In this document: positions 25,313-33,735 of the stretch, piece by piece
How the letters are laid out: each line of letters begins with the position of its first letter
Position numbering within the stretch: the stretch's first letter is position 1
DNA from: an uncultured Collinsella sp.
GTDB lineage: Bacteria > Actinomycetota > Coriobacteriia > Coriobacteriales > Coriobacteriaceae
DNA: 64,000 nt
NCBI GenBank assembly: GCA_900752215.1
Contig: CAADUO010000063.1
Coordinates: 69,116 to 133,115, forward strand
Reading direction: 5' to 3'
Program-made: the position numbers and the translations under genes
Notes under the pieces: generated by a model
Told to the model about the DNA's origin: nothing
Seen by the model: the letters and a program-made list of their open reading frames with translations, nothing else
Databases searched by the model: none

Positions 25313-27088
25313 TTACTTCGAAAGCTGCTCGGAGACGAAGGCGAGAGACTTATCGCCGTTCTGGGAGAGCTCGATGTACTGCTTACCGCGGCAGGCGACG
25401 CACTTGTTGCCCACGCGCTCGCAGTCTTTCTGCAGGTCGGCCAGGTAGCTGGCGGCCTGCGGGGCCAGGACGACCAGGTCAAAGTCGGGGAGCATGTCAA
25501 CGTGGTTGCCATAGGCCTCGGCAGCGGTCTCAAGATTGATGCCGCGCTCCTTGGCGGCCTTGGCCAGCGCGTTGGCGAGCAGACCCGAGGTTCCGCCGCC
25601 CTGGCAGAGCACGAGCACGCGCTTGCCGTTGAGGTCGCTGGCGGTCGTTGCCTCGGCAGCGGGTGCTGCGGGAACGGCGGGGGCATCGGACTTCACGGCC
25701 TCGGCAGCGGCGCCGGCGGCAACGCTCTTGGCGTCAGCCTTGCCCTGGAAGGCGTCGTTGAGCTTGGCGGCCTTCTCGGCGTTCTTGGCGGCGAGCTCCT
25801 CCTGGGAGATCTCGGCCTCCTCGGCGCACTTCTGGGCGTCATAGGCACGGAAGAAAGGGTAGTACAGAAGGAAGTCGACGACCAGGATGATGGCGAGCAT
25901 CACAAAGGCGAGCGGCTGGAAGCCCAGGCCCATGATGGTGCCGATGGGGCCGGGGACGGTCCAAGGCAGGGTGTACATAAAGCCGTTCATGCCCAAGAAG
26001 TCGATAAAGATCTTGAGGATCCAGATGTTGGCGATCGGGGCAAAGACAAACGGGACAAAGAAGACGGGGTTGAGCACGATGGGCGCGGCGAACAGCAGCG
26101 GCTCGTTGACGGCAAAGCAGACGGGGACGATGGCGGCCTTACCGACGGCGCGCATCTCCTGAGACTTGGCCAGGAAGCAGAACATAAAGACCAGGACGAG
26201 CGTGGCGCCGGTGCCGCCCATGCAGACGACGAAGTACTGGGCACCCTGGGTCAGGACAGCGGAAGCGTGCTCGCCGGCCTGGAATGCAGCTAGGTTGTCG
26301 GTCATGTTGGCAACGAGGGCGGCGGCGATGGCGGGCTCGACGATCGAGGGGCCGTGGACGCCGACGAACCAGAACAGGCTCATGGCGCCGTAGATCACAG
26401 CGAGACCGATATAGCCGTCGGCAGCGGTGAACAGGGGCTGGAACACCTGGATGACGCCCTGGGCAAAGCAGAAGCCAAAGGCAGCGCGGAAGACGATGTC
26501 AAAGACCCAAAAGACGGTGATGCAGACGGAGAAGGGGATGATGTCCTTAAAGGTCTGCGAGATGTTGGGCGGAACCTGCTCGGGCATCTTGACGGTGATG
26601 TTGCGCTTGATAAAGAACTTGTAGATGATGCCGGTCACAAACGCAGCGATGAAGGCAGTCAGCAGGCCCTTGGAACCAAGGTAGGTGGTGTTGAAGCCGC
26701 TGGCGGCGTCCGTGGCGATGGTGTCGCTCGAAAGGAGCAAGAAGCCGATGATGGCCGCGCACATGCATGAGATAAAGTTGATCTGGTTGTTCTTGGGCAG
26801 GTCGCGGTTCTGAGCGTCGGCGAAGTGCTTGGCGGTGGTGGCGGCACAGGCGATTGCCAGGATGCCCATGGAGTAGTTGTAGCACTTCCACAGGGCGTTG
26901 TTGATGTCATCGGGCCAGTAGAAACCCCAGATGTTGGGGACCGAGGCTACGAGGCAGAAGATGGACGAGAAGATGATGATGGGGATGACGGAGATAAAAC
27001 CGTCGCGGATCGCCTTGAGGTACTTGTTGCGGGCGATCGCGTTGAAAAAGGGCTGGCCCTTTTCGATAGTGGCGATGAGTTGCTCCAT
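25313..27088 (-). CDS. lacE: PTS EIICB, lactose/cellobiose family (locus 3)
   Basis: 591 aa. EIIC in residues 1-430 (DGFISVIPIIIFSSIFCL; HGPSIVEPAIAAALVANM; FAVNEPLLFAAPIVLNPVFF), an Ala-rich linker to about 495, and EIIB with phospho-cysteine in RVLVLCQGGGTSGLL. The EIIB active-site loop (CQGGGTS) differs from the CAGAGTS of loci 1 and 2, so it may have a different EIIA affinity. First gene of its operon, divergent from a LacI gene, with inverted operator copies upstream. Confidence 0.92.
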   Translation of the reverse strand: MEQLIATIEKGQPFFNAIARNKYLKAIRDGFISVIPIIIFSSIFCLVASVPNIWGFYWPDDINNALWKCYNYSMGILAIACAATTAKHFADAQNRDLPKNNQINFISCMCAAIIGFLLLSSDTIATDAASGFNTTYLGSKGLLTAFIAAFVTGIIYKFFIKRNITVKMPEQVPPNISQTFKDIIPFSVCITVFWVFDIVFRAAFGFCFAQGVIQVFQPLFTAADGYIGLAVIYGAMSLFWFVGVHGPSIVEPAIAAALVANMTDNLAAFQAGEHASAVLTQGAQYFVVCMGGTGATLVLVFMFCFLAKSQEMRAVGKAAIVPVCFAVNEPLLFAAPIVLNPVFFVPFVFAPIANIWILKIFIDFLGMNGFMYTLPWTVPGPIGTIMGLGFQPLAFVMLAIILVVDFLLYYPFFRAYDAQKCAEEAEISQEELAAKNAEKAAKLNDAFQGKADAKSVAAGAAAEAVKSDAPAVPAAPAAEATTASDLNGKRVLVLCQGGGTSGLLANALAKAAKERGINLETAAEAYGNHVDMLPDFDLVVLAPQAASYLADLQKDCERVGNKCVACRGKQYIELSQNGDKSLAFVSEQLSK

Positions 27089-27148
27089 GCAAAGCTCCTA
27101 AGAGTCGGTGGGTTAGCAACGATGGTAGCTTTTGACGTTCGGTTGCCA

Positions 27149-27288
27149 AAATGTTGACGTTGCCATTTTGCGACACAAAAAAAGACGCGAACCGGTGGTT
27201 CCTGTGCCTGCGAACCGTCGATTCTTTGTGCGTAAACGTTTGAGCCGCCCGGTGGCTCTGTGTTTGCACAATGGCAACGTTAACATTT
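27149..27288. promoter_or_regulatory. inverted operator pair between EIICB-3 and its LacI gene
   Basis: AAATGTTGACGTTGCCATT (27149-27167) recurs inverted at 27270-27288 (as AATGGCAACGTTAACATTT) with one difference, spaced for a possible DNA loop. A GTGAACGGT box follows at 27325-27333. The 357-bp gap holds no gene. Confidence 0.65.
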
Positions 27289-27445
27289 GGGCGACAAAAG
27301 CCGTTTGGGGAAGCAGAAATGTCGGTGAACGGTAGGTTTTGAGTGGTAAGCGTATTGCAGAGGCGGCGTTAGATATACTTGAAGGCGTTTAATATGACTG
27401 CGCAGGATGCCGTCAATGGCATCGTTGACACGGAAAGATCGACCA

Positions 27446-28450
27446 ATGGCCGCTGTTAAAAAATCGGTTTCCGTTAAGGACGTGGCGCGTCTCGCGGGCG
27501 TCTCGGAGCAGACAGTCTCGCGTACGGTGCACGATTCACCCAGCGTGCGCCCCGAGACCAAGGAGCGCGTGCGTGCCGCCATGCGCGAGCTGGGGTATCG
27601 CCCCAATTTTGCCGGTCGATCGCTGCGCCGTGGCAAGTTTAAGACCGTCGGCGTCGCCATGTTCAACATTACCGGTACAGGCAACCTCGACCGTATGGAG
27701 GGCTTTGCTGCCGCCGCCGATAAGCACGGATACGCCATTACCCTCACGAAAGTAGATGGGCATCCGTATACCCTCGAGAGCGCATCGTCGCGCATGAGCG
27801 CACTGCCGGTGGATGGCATGGTCGTGATCATGAATCGCATGCCGGCGGACTTTGGAACCTTCGAGCCACTGCCCGGCATGCAGACAGTGCTCGTTACGAT
27901 GTTGGAGCACCCGCTCTGTTCAACGGTCGATAACGACCAGTTCGATTGCTCGCGCCAGGTTGTCGAGTACTTGCTGAGGCAGGGGCACAAGACCGTGCAT
28001 TTCATCTCGTGTCCCGAGCGCTCGCTTTCGGGCATGCAGCGCGAGGAAGGCTGGCGCGAGACATTGCACGCACATGGTATTGAGCCGCCGCGACTCGTTC
28101 GTGGCGATTGGACGGCACAGAGCGGGTATGCTGCCGGTCAGGCTCTGGCGGACGATCCGACCTGTACGGCCATTTATGCTTCTAACGACGCCATGGCCTA
28201 CGGCTGCATTCGCGGACTCGAGTCGCGCGGAAAGCACGTGCCCGAGGACGTGAGTGTGGTGGGTGTTGATGACAGTCTGGGCGACATCGTGCCCGATCGT
28301 CGCCTGGCCACCGTGCGCTTTGACAACAGGCGCGTCGGCATGTGGGCGGTCGACAAGATCGCCGGCGCCGAGGGCGTTGTGTCTGGCGTGGAGCACATGC
28401 TGATCCCCGGCGTGCTCGTGGAGGGCGATACGGTACGCGATTTGCGTTAG
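27446..28450 (+). CDS. LacI-family regulator of locus 3
   Basis: 334 aa. HTH KDVARLAGVSEQTVSRTVHD and a sensor domain ending VVGVDDSLGDIVPDRRLATV. ATG at 27446 follows GGAAAGA. Divergent from EIICB-3/lacG-3 and probably represses them through the AAATGTTRACGTTGCCATT sites. It ends VEGDTVRDLR, the natural end seen in this paralogue group. Confidence 0.9.
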   Translation: MAAVKKSVSVKDVARLAGVSEQTVSRTVHDSPSVRPETKERVRAAMRELGYRPNFAGRSLRRGKFKTVGVAMFNITGTGNLDRMEGFAAAADKHGYAITLTKVDGHPYTLESASSRMSALPVDGMVVIMNRMPADFGTFEPLPGMQTVLVTMLEHPLCSTVDNDQFDCSRQVVEYLLRQGHKTVHFISCPERSLSGMQREEGWRETLHAHGIEPPRLVRGDWTAQSGYAAGQALADDPTCTAIYASNDAMAYGCIRGLESRGKHVPEDVSVVGVDDSLGDIVPDRRLATVRFDNRRVGMWAVDKIAGAEGVVSGVEHMLIPGVLVEGDTVRDLR

Positions 28451-28510
28451 GGTGCGGTCCTGTTTGGGTTTCCGCTAATCATGTTTGATATTGTTCGAAA
28501 TGGTTTGGAA

Positions 28511-28582
28511 ACCGTTCACGGGCGAAAAAAGACCGTTCACGGCTCGAAATAACGGTTTGCATTGTTCCTTTTTGTTTGAATG
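28511..28582 (+). promoter_or_regulatory. control region of the lactose EIIA gene
   Basis: Two inverted copies of the GTGAACGGT box (as ACCGTTCAC, 28511-28519 and 28532-28540) and one TGTTTGAATG box (28573-28582), the latter shared with the DeoR-gene and lacA promoters. Confidence 0.55.
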
Positions 28583-28664
28583 TTATTGTTTCTGTCATAC
28601 ACAGCGCAGCGCGTATGCCCGGACGCGATGCTCTCCGTTGGTTCATATGTGAAAGGAACGCAAT

Positions 28665-29003
28665 ATGGCAACCAAAGAAGAAATCTCGATGGTTGGATTC
28701 GAGATTGTCGCATACGCAGGTGACGCCCAGACCGATCTGCTTGCAGCGCTCGATGCTGCTCGCGAGGGTGATTTTGAGAAGGCCGAGCAACTGCACAAGG
28801 ATGCCAGCGATGCACTTATCGGCGCTCACGACACGCAGACCAAGCTGCTTTCGCAGGAGGCCGGCGGTGGCGAGATGGAGATGACCTTCATCATGGCTCA
28901 CGCTCAGGATACCCTCATGACCACTATGATCCTGGAGAAGCAGACCCGCTTTACCATCGATGCCTATAAGCGCATCGCCCAGCTCGAGGCCAAGCTCGCC
29001 TAA
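28665..29003 (+). CDS. lacF: PTS EIIA, lactose/cellobiose family
   Basis: 112 aa, the normal length. All-helical phosphocarrier that takes phosphate from HPr on His79 (MAHAQDTLM) and hands it to EIIB cysteine. Family features VGFEIVAYAGDAQTDLL and EAEQLHKDA-like segments are in place. It stands alone with its own promoter and terminator, while three EIICB proteins in the window lack a neighbouring EIIA; it probably serves all three. Strong upstream site GAAAGGAACG fixes the start. Confidence 0.92.
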   Translation: MATKEEISMVGFEIVAYAGDAQTDLLAALDAAREGDFEKAEQLHKDASDALIGAHDTQTKLLSQEAGGGEMEMTFIMAHAQDTLMTTMILEKQTRFTIDAYKRIAQLEAKLA

Positions 29004-29030
29004 CGAGCCCGCACAACCTCGTCCCCTTCC

Positions 29031-29066
29031 AAAAGCTCTGCTGCTACCCGCAGCAGGGCTTTTTCT
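29031..29066 (+). terminator. intrinsic terminator after lacF
   Basis: AGCTCTGCTGC and GCAGCAGGGCT pair and run into TTTTTCTGTTC. Confidence 0.85.
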
Positions 29067-29077
29067 GTTCTTCTCCA

Positions 29078-29144
29078 AGTTGCGGTGAAATAGGGACTGA
29101 ATAGGGGCCGGCGGGCGCAAAACAATCCCTATTCCACCGCAACT
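29078..29144. repeat. 19-bp inverted repeat
   Basis: AGTTGCGGTGAAATAGGGA and TCCCTATTCCACCGCAACT pair with one mismatch around about 29 nt. Non-coding hairpin between lacF and the next gene. Confidence 0.7.
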
Positions 29145-29288
29145 CATCCGGAGATAGTCATTGGGGCGTTCTTAAACGACTAGGCATTGGGGACAGTCTT
29201 GGTGCGCTCCGTTCGTCTTGCCGTTCGGTTTTTCGCTGGGTGGGTATACTTCCATCCGCAATACAGGCCGGAATGAGGAGGTATCCAA

Positions 29289-30311
29289 ATGCCGGACAAC
29301 GGATCGATTCAAAAGAGAGACGCGAACGAGATGGCTCATGGGCGTCCTGTCCAGATAACCGAGCACACGACGGTAACAGAGCTGCAGCCCAGCCTGTCCG
29401 ATGTCGTGTGCGCAAACAAAAAGCTGCAGATCGGTATCATCGTTGCCCTTGTGGTGCTGGCGTTGCTGTCGGGCTTTGTGGCCCGTCCGCATTTCGCCGA
29501 TACCAAAACTTGGGACTCCACCATCGAGGTCATCGATCAAAAGAAAGGTAACGTACTGGCGCTCACGACCTCGTGCGTGGCGCTGTCTGCGGGCATCACT
29601 GCGCTGCCGGGCGATACGGGAACGCCGGTTGCCGAGCAGCTCGCACAGCTTTCAGGCAACCTTGGTATCGTGCTTGCCGTGCTATACCTAGAGAAATATT
29701 TGCTCACGATTTTGTGGTCGGTTGGCCTGGGCATCTTAATCCCGTCTGCGTTGGTGCTCTTTGCGGTGTCGCTCGGCATTCACGGGCGCTGGAGCACGAG
29801 CGCTGTTCTGCGCCGTGTGGCGACACGCGTGCTGGTGGTTGCCGTGATCGGCATGGCGCTCGTGCCCGCGAGCGTATGGGTGTCGCAGAAGGTCGATGAA
29901 ACGTATCGCGTAAGTATTGAGCAAGCTGAGCAAAAGGCTGCGGACGCAGCCGACACCACGGACAAGTCAGCCGAGACCAGCTCAAAATCGAACAAGAAAA
30001 AATCCGAGGCCACGGAGTCCAAAAACGTGCTCGAGCAGTTGACCGATGGGGCATCGAGCCTTGTTACGTCGGTAACCAGTGGTGCCAAGCAGATGACCGA
30101 CGAGATCGTGCAGCAGGTGACCGATCTCATCGAAGGCGTCATCGTGATGATCGTGACCTCGTGCGTGATTCCATTGCTGGTGCTCGCGGCGTTTCTGTGG
30201 CTGGGGCATGTGCTGCTGGGGATTGATATTTCCGGCCCGGCGAACTATTTGACGGGCCGCTTTCTGAGTGCTCCGTCCAAGCACACCAAAAAAGGTAGGC
30301 AGGTCGAGTAG
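29289..30311 (+). CDS. membrane protein of unknown function
   Basis: 340 aa, not recognised. An N-terminal cytoplasmic-looking segment (1-45) is followed by membrane segments at about 47-65, 124-165 (probably two), 177-199 and 282-310. Between the last two lies a long Lys/Ser/Ala/Glu-rich region (about 205-280) that could form a coiled coil. AATGAGGAGGTATCCAA gives a very good ribosome binding site. It has its own terminator and lies between lacF and lacA. No enzyme motif is visible. Confidence 0.7.
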   Translation: MPDNGSIQKRDANEMAHGRPVQITEHTTVTELQPSLSDVVCANKKLQIGIIVALVVLALLSGFVARPHFADTKTWDSTIEVIDQKKGNVLALTTSCVALSAGITALPGDTGTPVAEQLAQLSGNLGIVLAVLYLEKYLLTILWSVGLGILIPSALVLFAVSLGIHGRWSTSAVLRRVATRVLVVAVIGMALVPASVWVSQKVDETYRVSIEQAEQKAADAADTTDKSAETSSKSNKKKSEATESKNVLEQLTDGASSLVTSVTSGAKQMTDEIVQQVTDLIEGVIVMIVTSCVIPLLVLAAFLWLGHVLLGIDISGPANYLTGRFLSAPSKHTKKGRQVE

Positions 30312-30343
30312 CTAAAACAGCTGTATTTGCTGGGGCATACCGC

Positions 30344-30386
30344 AAAGGGACGGCCGAGACTCGTTCTCGGCCGTCCCTTTTGTTTG
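30344..30386 (+). terminator. intrinsic terminator
   Basis: AAAGGGACGGCCGAGA and TCTCGGCCGTCCCTTT are perfectly complementary, followed by TGTTTG. Confidence 0.85.
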
Positions 30387-30440
30387 TTGAAGACGTGCCA
30401 GGACGAAGCTTTCACGATCCCAAACGGTCAGCAATCATCC

Positions 30441-30527
30441 GTGAACGATATTTGTTCAAAAAAGAACAAAGATAAACAAATAGTTGTTGCAGTTACTGTT
30501 CGAATGTGTTCAAATAAACATGAACAG
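30441..30527 (+). promoter_or_regulatory. operator cluster before lacA
   Basis: GTGAACGAT (30441-30449, variant of the GTGAACGGT box), the dyad TTTGTTC-N6-GAACAAA (30451-30470), the LacR-type box TGTTCGAATG (30497-30506) and a wider CTGTTC/GAACAG pair (30496-30527). These fit control by the DeoR protein at 11438. Confidence 0.6.
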
Positions 30528-30620
30528 TGAAGAACCGCACATTCAGATGCCCGGACCTGAACGCGATTCAACACTTCCAAACAGAAACTACGCACCTGCG
30601 TATCTCTCAAGGAGGATGTC

Positions 30621-31049
30621 ATGAGGGTTGTAATCGCTTCCGATGCCGACGGTATGTCGATGAAGGAGTCCATCAAGGAGATGCTCATCGCCGACGGTCA
30701 CGAGGTCGTCGACTATTCCGAGACCCCTGCCGCGGACTTTGTCGATTCCGCCACCGCCGTTGCCAAGGACCTGCTGGAGCACAAGGATTCTCAGGGCTTC
30801 GCATTCGATAAGTACGGCGTCGGCTCCTATATGGCCGCCGTCAAGATCAAGGGCATGGTCGTCGCCAACATTTCCGATGAGCGTTCCGCTTACATGACCC
30901 GCGAGCACAACGGCTCGCGCATGGTCACCATGGGCCCGGGCGTTGTGGGCACCGAGGTCGCCAAGAAGATCGCCCGCGAGTTCCTGCGCGCCCAGTACGC
31001 CGGCGGTCGTCACCAGATCCGTGTCGACATGCTCAATAAGATGGCCTAA
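30621..31049 (+). CDS. lacA: galactose-6-phosphate isomerase subunit A
   Basis: 142 aa, exactly the LacA size. With LacB it converts galactose 6-phosphate to tagatose 6-phosphate in the cytoplasm. The segments SDERSAYMTREHNGSRMVTM and GGRHQIRVDMLNKM are near identical to LacA of staphylococci and streptococci. As in other LacA proteins the catalytic cysteine of the RpiB fold is absent here (FDKYGVGSYM), that residue being supplied by LacB. SD CAAGGAGGATGTC. LacB follows after 63 bp. Confidence 0.95.
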   Translation: MRVVIASDADGMSMKESIKEMLIADGHEVVDYSETPAADFVDSATAVAKDLLEHKDSQGFAFDKYGVGSYMAAVKIKGMVVANISDERSAYMTREHNGSRMVTMGPGVVGTEVAKKIAREFLRAQYAGGRHQIRVDMLNKMA

Positions 31050-31112
31050 CGAGAGCCACCGAGAACTCGAACTTCTATCTCAACTTGTGAATTCAGACGA
31101 AAGGACGTTCTG

Positions 31113-31637
31113 ATGAAGAAGACCATCGCAATCGGTTGCGACCATATCGTTACGGACGAGAAGATCTATCTGGCCGACCGCCTGGAGCAGGCTGGCTACA
31201 AGGTGCTTGACTGCGGCACCTACAGCCACACCCGTACGCACTATCCCATCTACGGTAAGGCCGTGGGCGAGGCCGTTGCCAGCGGCAAGGCCGACTTTGG
31301 CGTGGCCCTGTGCGGCACCGGCATCGGCATCACCAACGCCGTCAACAAGGTTCCCGGCGCCCGCTGCGCCCTGGTTCGCGACATGACCTCTGCCCTGTAT
31401 GCCCGTCGCGAGCTCAACGCCAACATCGTGGGCTTTGGCGGCAAGATCACCGGCGAGTTCCTGATGGCCGACATCATGCTTGCCTTCCTGGAGGAGCCCT
31501 ACGACAAGACTCCCGAGCACGATGCCTTGATCGCCAAGATCGATGCCTGCAATAAGGCCGACGCCGAGGCTCAGGCTGACCCGCACTTCTTTGACGAGTT
31601 CCTGGAGAAGTGGGACCGCGGCGAATACCACGACTAG
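31113..31637 (+). CDS. lacB: galactose-6-phosphate isomerase subunit B
   Basis: 174 aa. Catalytic partner of LacA; the RpiB-fold active site ALCGTGIGITNAVNK carries Cys67. YSHTRTHYPIYGKAVGEAV and the C-terminal HFFDEFLEKWDRGEYHD match LacB. GAAAGGACGTTCTG precedes the ATG. The operon continues with lacX-like and lacC genes, so tagatose 6-phosphate is phosphorylated by the next-but-one gene product. Confidence 0.95.
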   Translation: MKKTIAIGCDHIVTDEKIYLADRLEQAGYKVLDCGTYSHTRTHYPIYGKAVGEAVASGKADFGVALCGTGIGITNAVNKVPGARCALVRDMTSALYARRELNANIVGFGGKITGEFLMADIMLAFLEEPYDKTPEHDALIAKIDACNKADAEAQADPHFFDEFLEKWDRGEYHD

Positions 31638-31756
31638 TGGGGTTCCGGCGTAATTAACTAGTCCGTTGACGGCTCGCGTTTCTGTGAGGGGGCGCGGGCC
31701 GGTTTTCTATCGGCCCTATTGACTTGGCGGGCTGTCGTAAGAAAGGGAAGGCTCCT

Positions 31757-32638
31757 ATGGAGTTTGTTCTTGATAACGGTTCTATCCGCGTAGCACTGAG
31801 CACGGCGGGCGGGTCGTTCACTTCTATTGCGGCCAACGGCCGTGAGTACCTGTGGCAGGGTGATTCTTCGGTCTGGTCGGGCCAGGCACCCATTTGCTTC
31901 CCGATCTGCGGCGGCCTTCGTGACGGTCGCGCGATGACTATGGGTGGTCGCGAGGTCAAGCTCGCCCGCCATGGTTTTGCCCGCAAGCAGGAGTGGAAGC
32001 TCGAGAAGCAGAGTGACAACATGGTTGCGCTGAGCCTAAGCTCTGCCGACCATGCCGAGTTGCTCGAGCAGTACCCGTATCCGTTTAAGATCGTTGCTCG
32101 TTACACGATCGATTCGGAAAAGGTGGCCGTGTCGTACGAGGTGACCAATGAGGGCATCGAGGATATGCCATTCTTTGTGGGTGGTCACCCCGGCTTTAAG
32201 TGCCCGCTCGACGAGGGCGAGTCCTACGACGACTATGAACTTCGTTTCGATCAGCGTGAGGCGACCGAGCTTTGCACCGCTGTTCCCTCCACAGGCCTGA
32301 TCGATGTCGAGCACCGTAGCAAGAACCCGATGGTCGGCCACGATCTGCCGCTTACCCATGAACTCTTTGACTTCGCGGAGACCATCTTCGACGTGCTCGA
32401 GAGCCGCGTGGTTACGCTGACCAAGAAAACCGAGAACAAGGGCGTGCGCCTGACGTTCCCCGATATGCCGTACCTGATTGTGTGGAGCAAGCCAGAGGGC
32501 GACTTTGTGGCTGTTGAACCGTGGGGTGGTCTGTCCACCTGCTCCGACGAGGACGATATCCTGGAGCACAAGCGTGGCTGCCTGGTGGCTAAGCCGGGGG
32601 AGACTGTTACCCGCGGCTTTGAGATCGAGATCCTTTAA
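31757..32638 (+). CDS. aldose 1-epimerase family protein, LacX-like (copy 2)
   Basis: 293 aa, same length as copy 1 at 6381 and about 80 percent identical by eye (YLWQGDSSVWSGQAPICFP; GGHPGFKCPLDEGE). ATG at 31757 follows GGGAAGGCTCCT. Located between lacB and lacC, the classic LacX position. It probably acts on an anomer of galactose, galactose 6-phosphate or tagatose phosphate; the substrate is not established for the family. Confidence 0.87.
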   Translation: MEFVLDNGSIRVALSTAGGSFTSIAANGREYLWQGDSSVWSGQAPICFPICGGLRDGRAMTMGGREVKLARHGFARKQEWKLEKQSDNMVALSLSSADHAELLEQYPYPFKIVARYTIDSEKVAVSYEVTNEGIEDMPFFVGGHPGFKCPLDEGESYDDYELRFDQREATELCTAVPSTGLIDVEHRSKNPMVGHDLPLTHELFDFAETIFDVLESRVVTLTKKTENKGVRLTFPDMPYLIVWSKPEGDFVAVEPWGGLSTCSDEDDILEHKRGCLVAKPGETVTRGFEIEIL

Positions 32639-32691
32639 CGAGTTATCGTATGTTTGGGGCGGGTCATGCCGCCCCGGAACAGGAGTTCAAC

Positions 32692-33627
32692 ATGATTCTG
32701 ACCGTTACCATGAACCCGTCGATTGATACGCGCTATCAGCTCGACAAGTTGATCATCGACGACGTGAACCGTGTGACGCCCGAAAAGACTGCTGGCGGCA
32801 AGGGCCTCAACGTGAGCCGTGTGCTGCTGCAGCTGGGCGACGACGTACTTGCAACCGGCCTGCTTGGCGGTCACATGGGTGCCTATATGGCCGAGCTTAT
32901 GGATGCCGATGGCGTCAAGAACGACTTTGTGCCCATTGCCGGTGAGACGCGCATTTGTCTGAATATTCTGCACGAGGGCAATCAGACCGAGCTGCTGGAG
33001 AGCGGCCCGCAGATCGCCCCGGCCGAGCTCGAGGCCTTTACGGCCAAGTTCGCCGAGCTTGCAGCGAAGGCGGACGTTGTGACGCTTTCGGGCTCGCTGC
33101 CGCGTGGTGTCGATGTCGGCTACTATGCCGAGCTCGTCAAGATCGCCGAGGAGGCGGGCGCCAAGGTACTGCTCGACACCTCGGGTGCATCGCTGGAAGC
33201 CGCGCTGGAGTCCGACGCTAAGCCTGAGCTCGTAAAGCCCAACCTGACCGAGATTAACGGTCTGCTGGGTACGTCCTTTACGACCGACGATGTCGATGCC
33301 CTGCGCGAGGCGCTTGCCGCCGATGGACGCTTTGCCGGTATTCCCTGGGTTGTTGTCTCGATGGGTGCTGCCGGTTCGGTGGGCTTCCATGAGGGACACG
33401 CGTTCCGCGCCAAGACGCCCGCGATTGCGGCTGTGAACGCGACGGGTTCCGGCGACTCGACCATCGCCGGCTTTGCGCATGCCATTGCTGCTGGTGCCGA
33501 CGACGTCACGGTGCTCAAGACCGCCAATACCTGCGGCAAGCTCAACGCCATGGATCCCAAGACCGGCCACCTGGTCATGGACCGCTGGGACGAGGTCTAC
33601 AACAGCGTTGTCGTGACTGAACTCTAG
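32692..33627 (+). CDS. lacC: tagatose-6-phosphate kinase (copy 2)
   Basis: 311 aa PfkB kinase, very similar to the copy at 7322 (ILTVTMNPSIDTRYQLDKL; GGKGLNVSRVL; NATGSGDSTIAGF with the catalytic Asp). ATG at 32692 follows AACAGGAGTTCAAC. Last gene of lacA-lacB-lacX-lacC, which supports tagatose 6-phosphate as substrate and ATP as donor. No lacD follows; a class II aldolase at 40427 may finish the pathway. Confidence 0.92.
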   Translation: MILTVTMNPSIDTRYQLDKLIIDDVNRVTPEKTAGGKGLNVSRVLLQLGDDVLATGLLGGHMGAYMAELMDADGVKNDFVPIAGETRICLNILHEGNQTELLESGPQIAPAELEAFTAKFAELAAKADVVTLSGSLPRGVDVGYYAELVKIAEEAGAKVLLDTSGASLEAALESDAKPELVKPNLTEINGLLGTSFTTDDVDALREALAADGRFAGIPWVVVSMGAAGSVGFHEGHAFRAKTPAIAAVNATGSGDSTIAGFAHAIAAGADDVTVLKTANTCGKLNAMDPKTGHLVMDRWDEVYNSVVVTEL

Positions 33628-33647
33628 GAGTCGCGACGCCGAACACT

Positions 33648-33690
33648 CAAAAACGGCGCCCGTCGGCGATGTTGCCGGCGGGCGCCGTTG
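33648..33690. terminator. terminator between lacC-2 and galT
   Basis: AACGGCGCCCGTCGGC and GCCGGCGGGCGCCGTT pair around six bases; it serves convergent genes. The next 36 bp (33700-33735) are an inverted copy of the element at 9851-9886. Confidence 0.75.
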
Positions 33691-33735
33691 CCTTGAGGAC
33701 GAAATGATCCGTTTTCCTCCGTCCCCAAGGGATCA

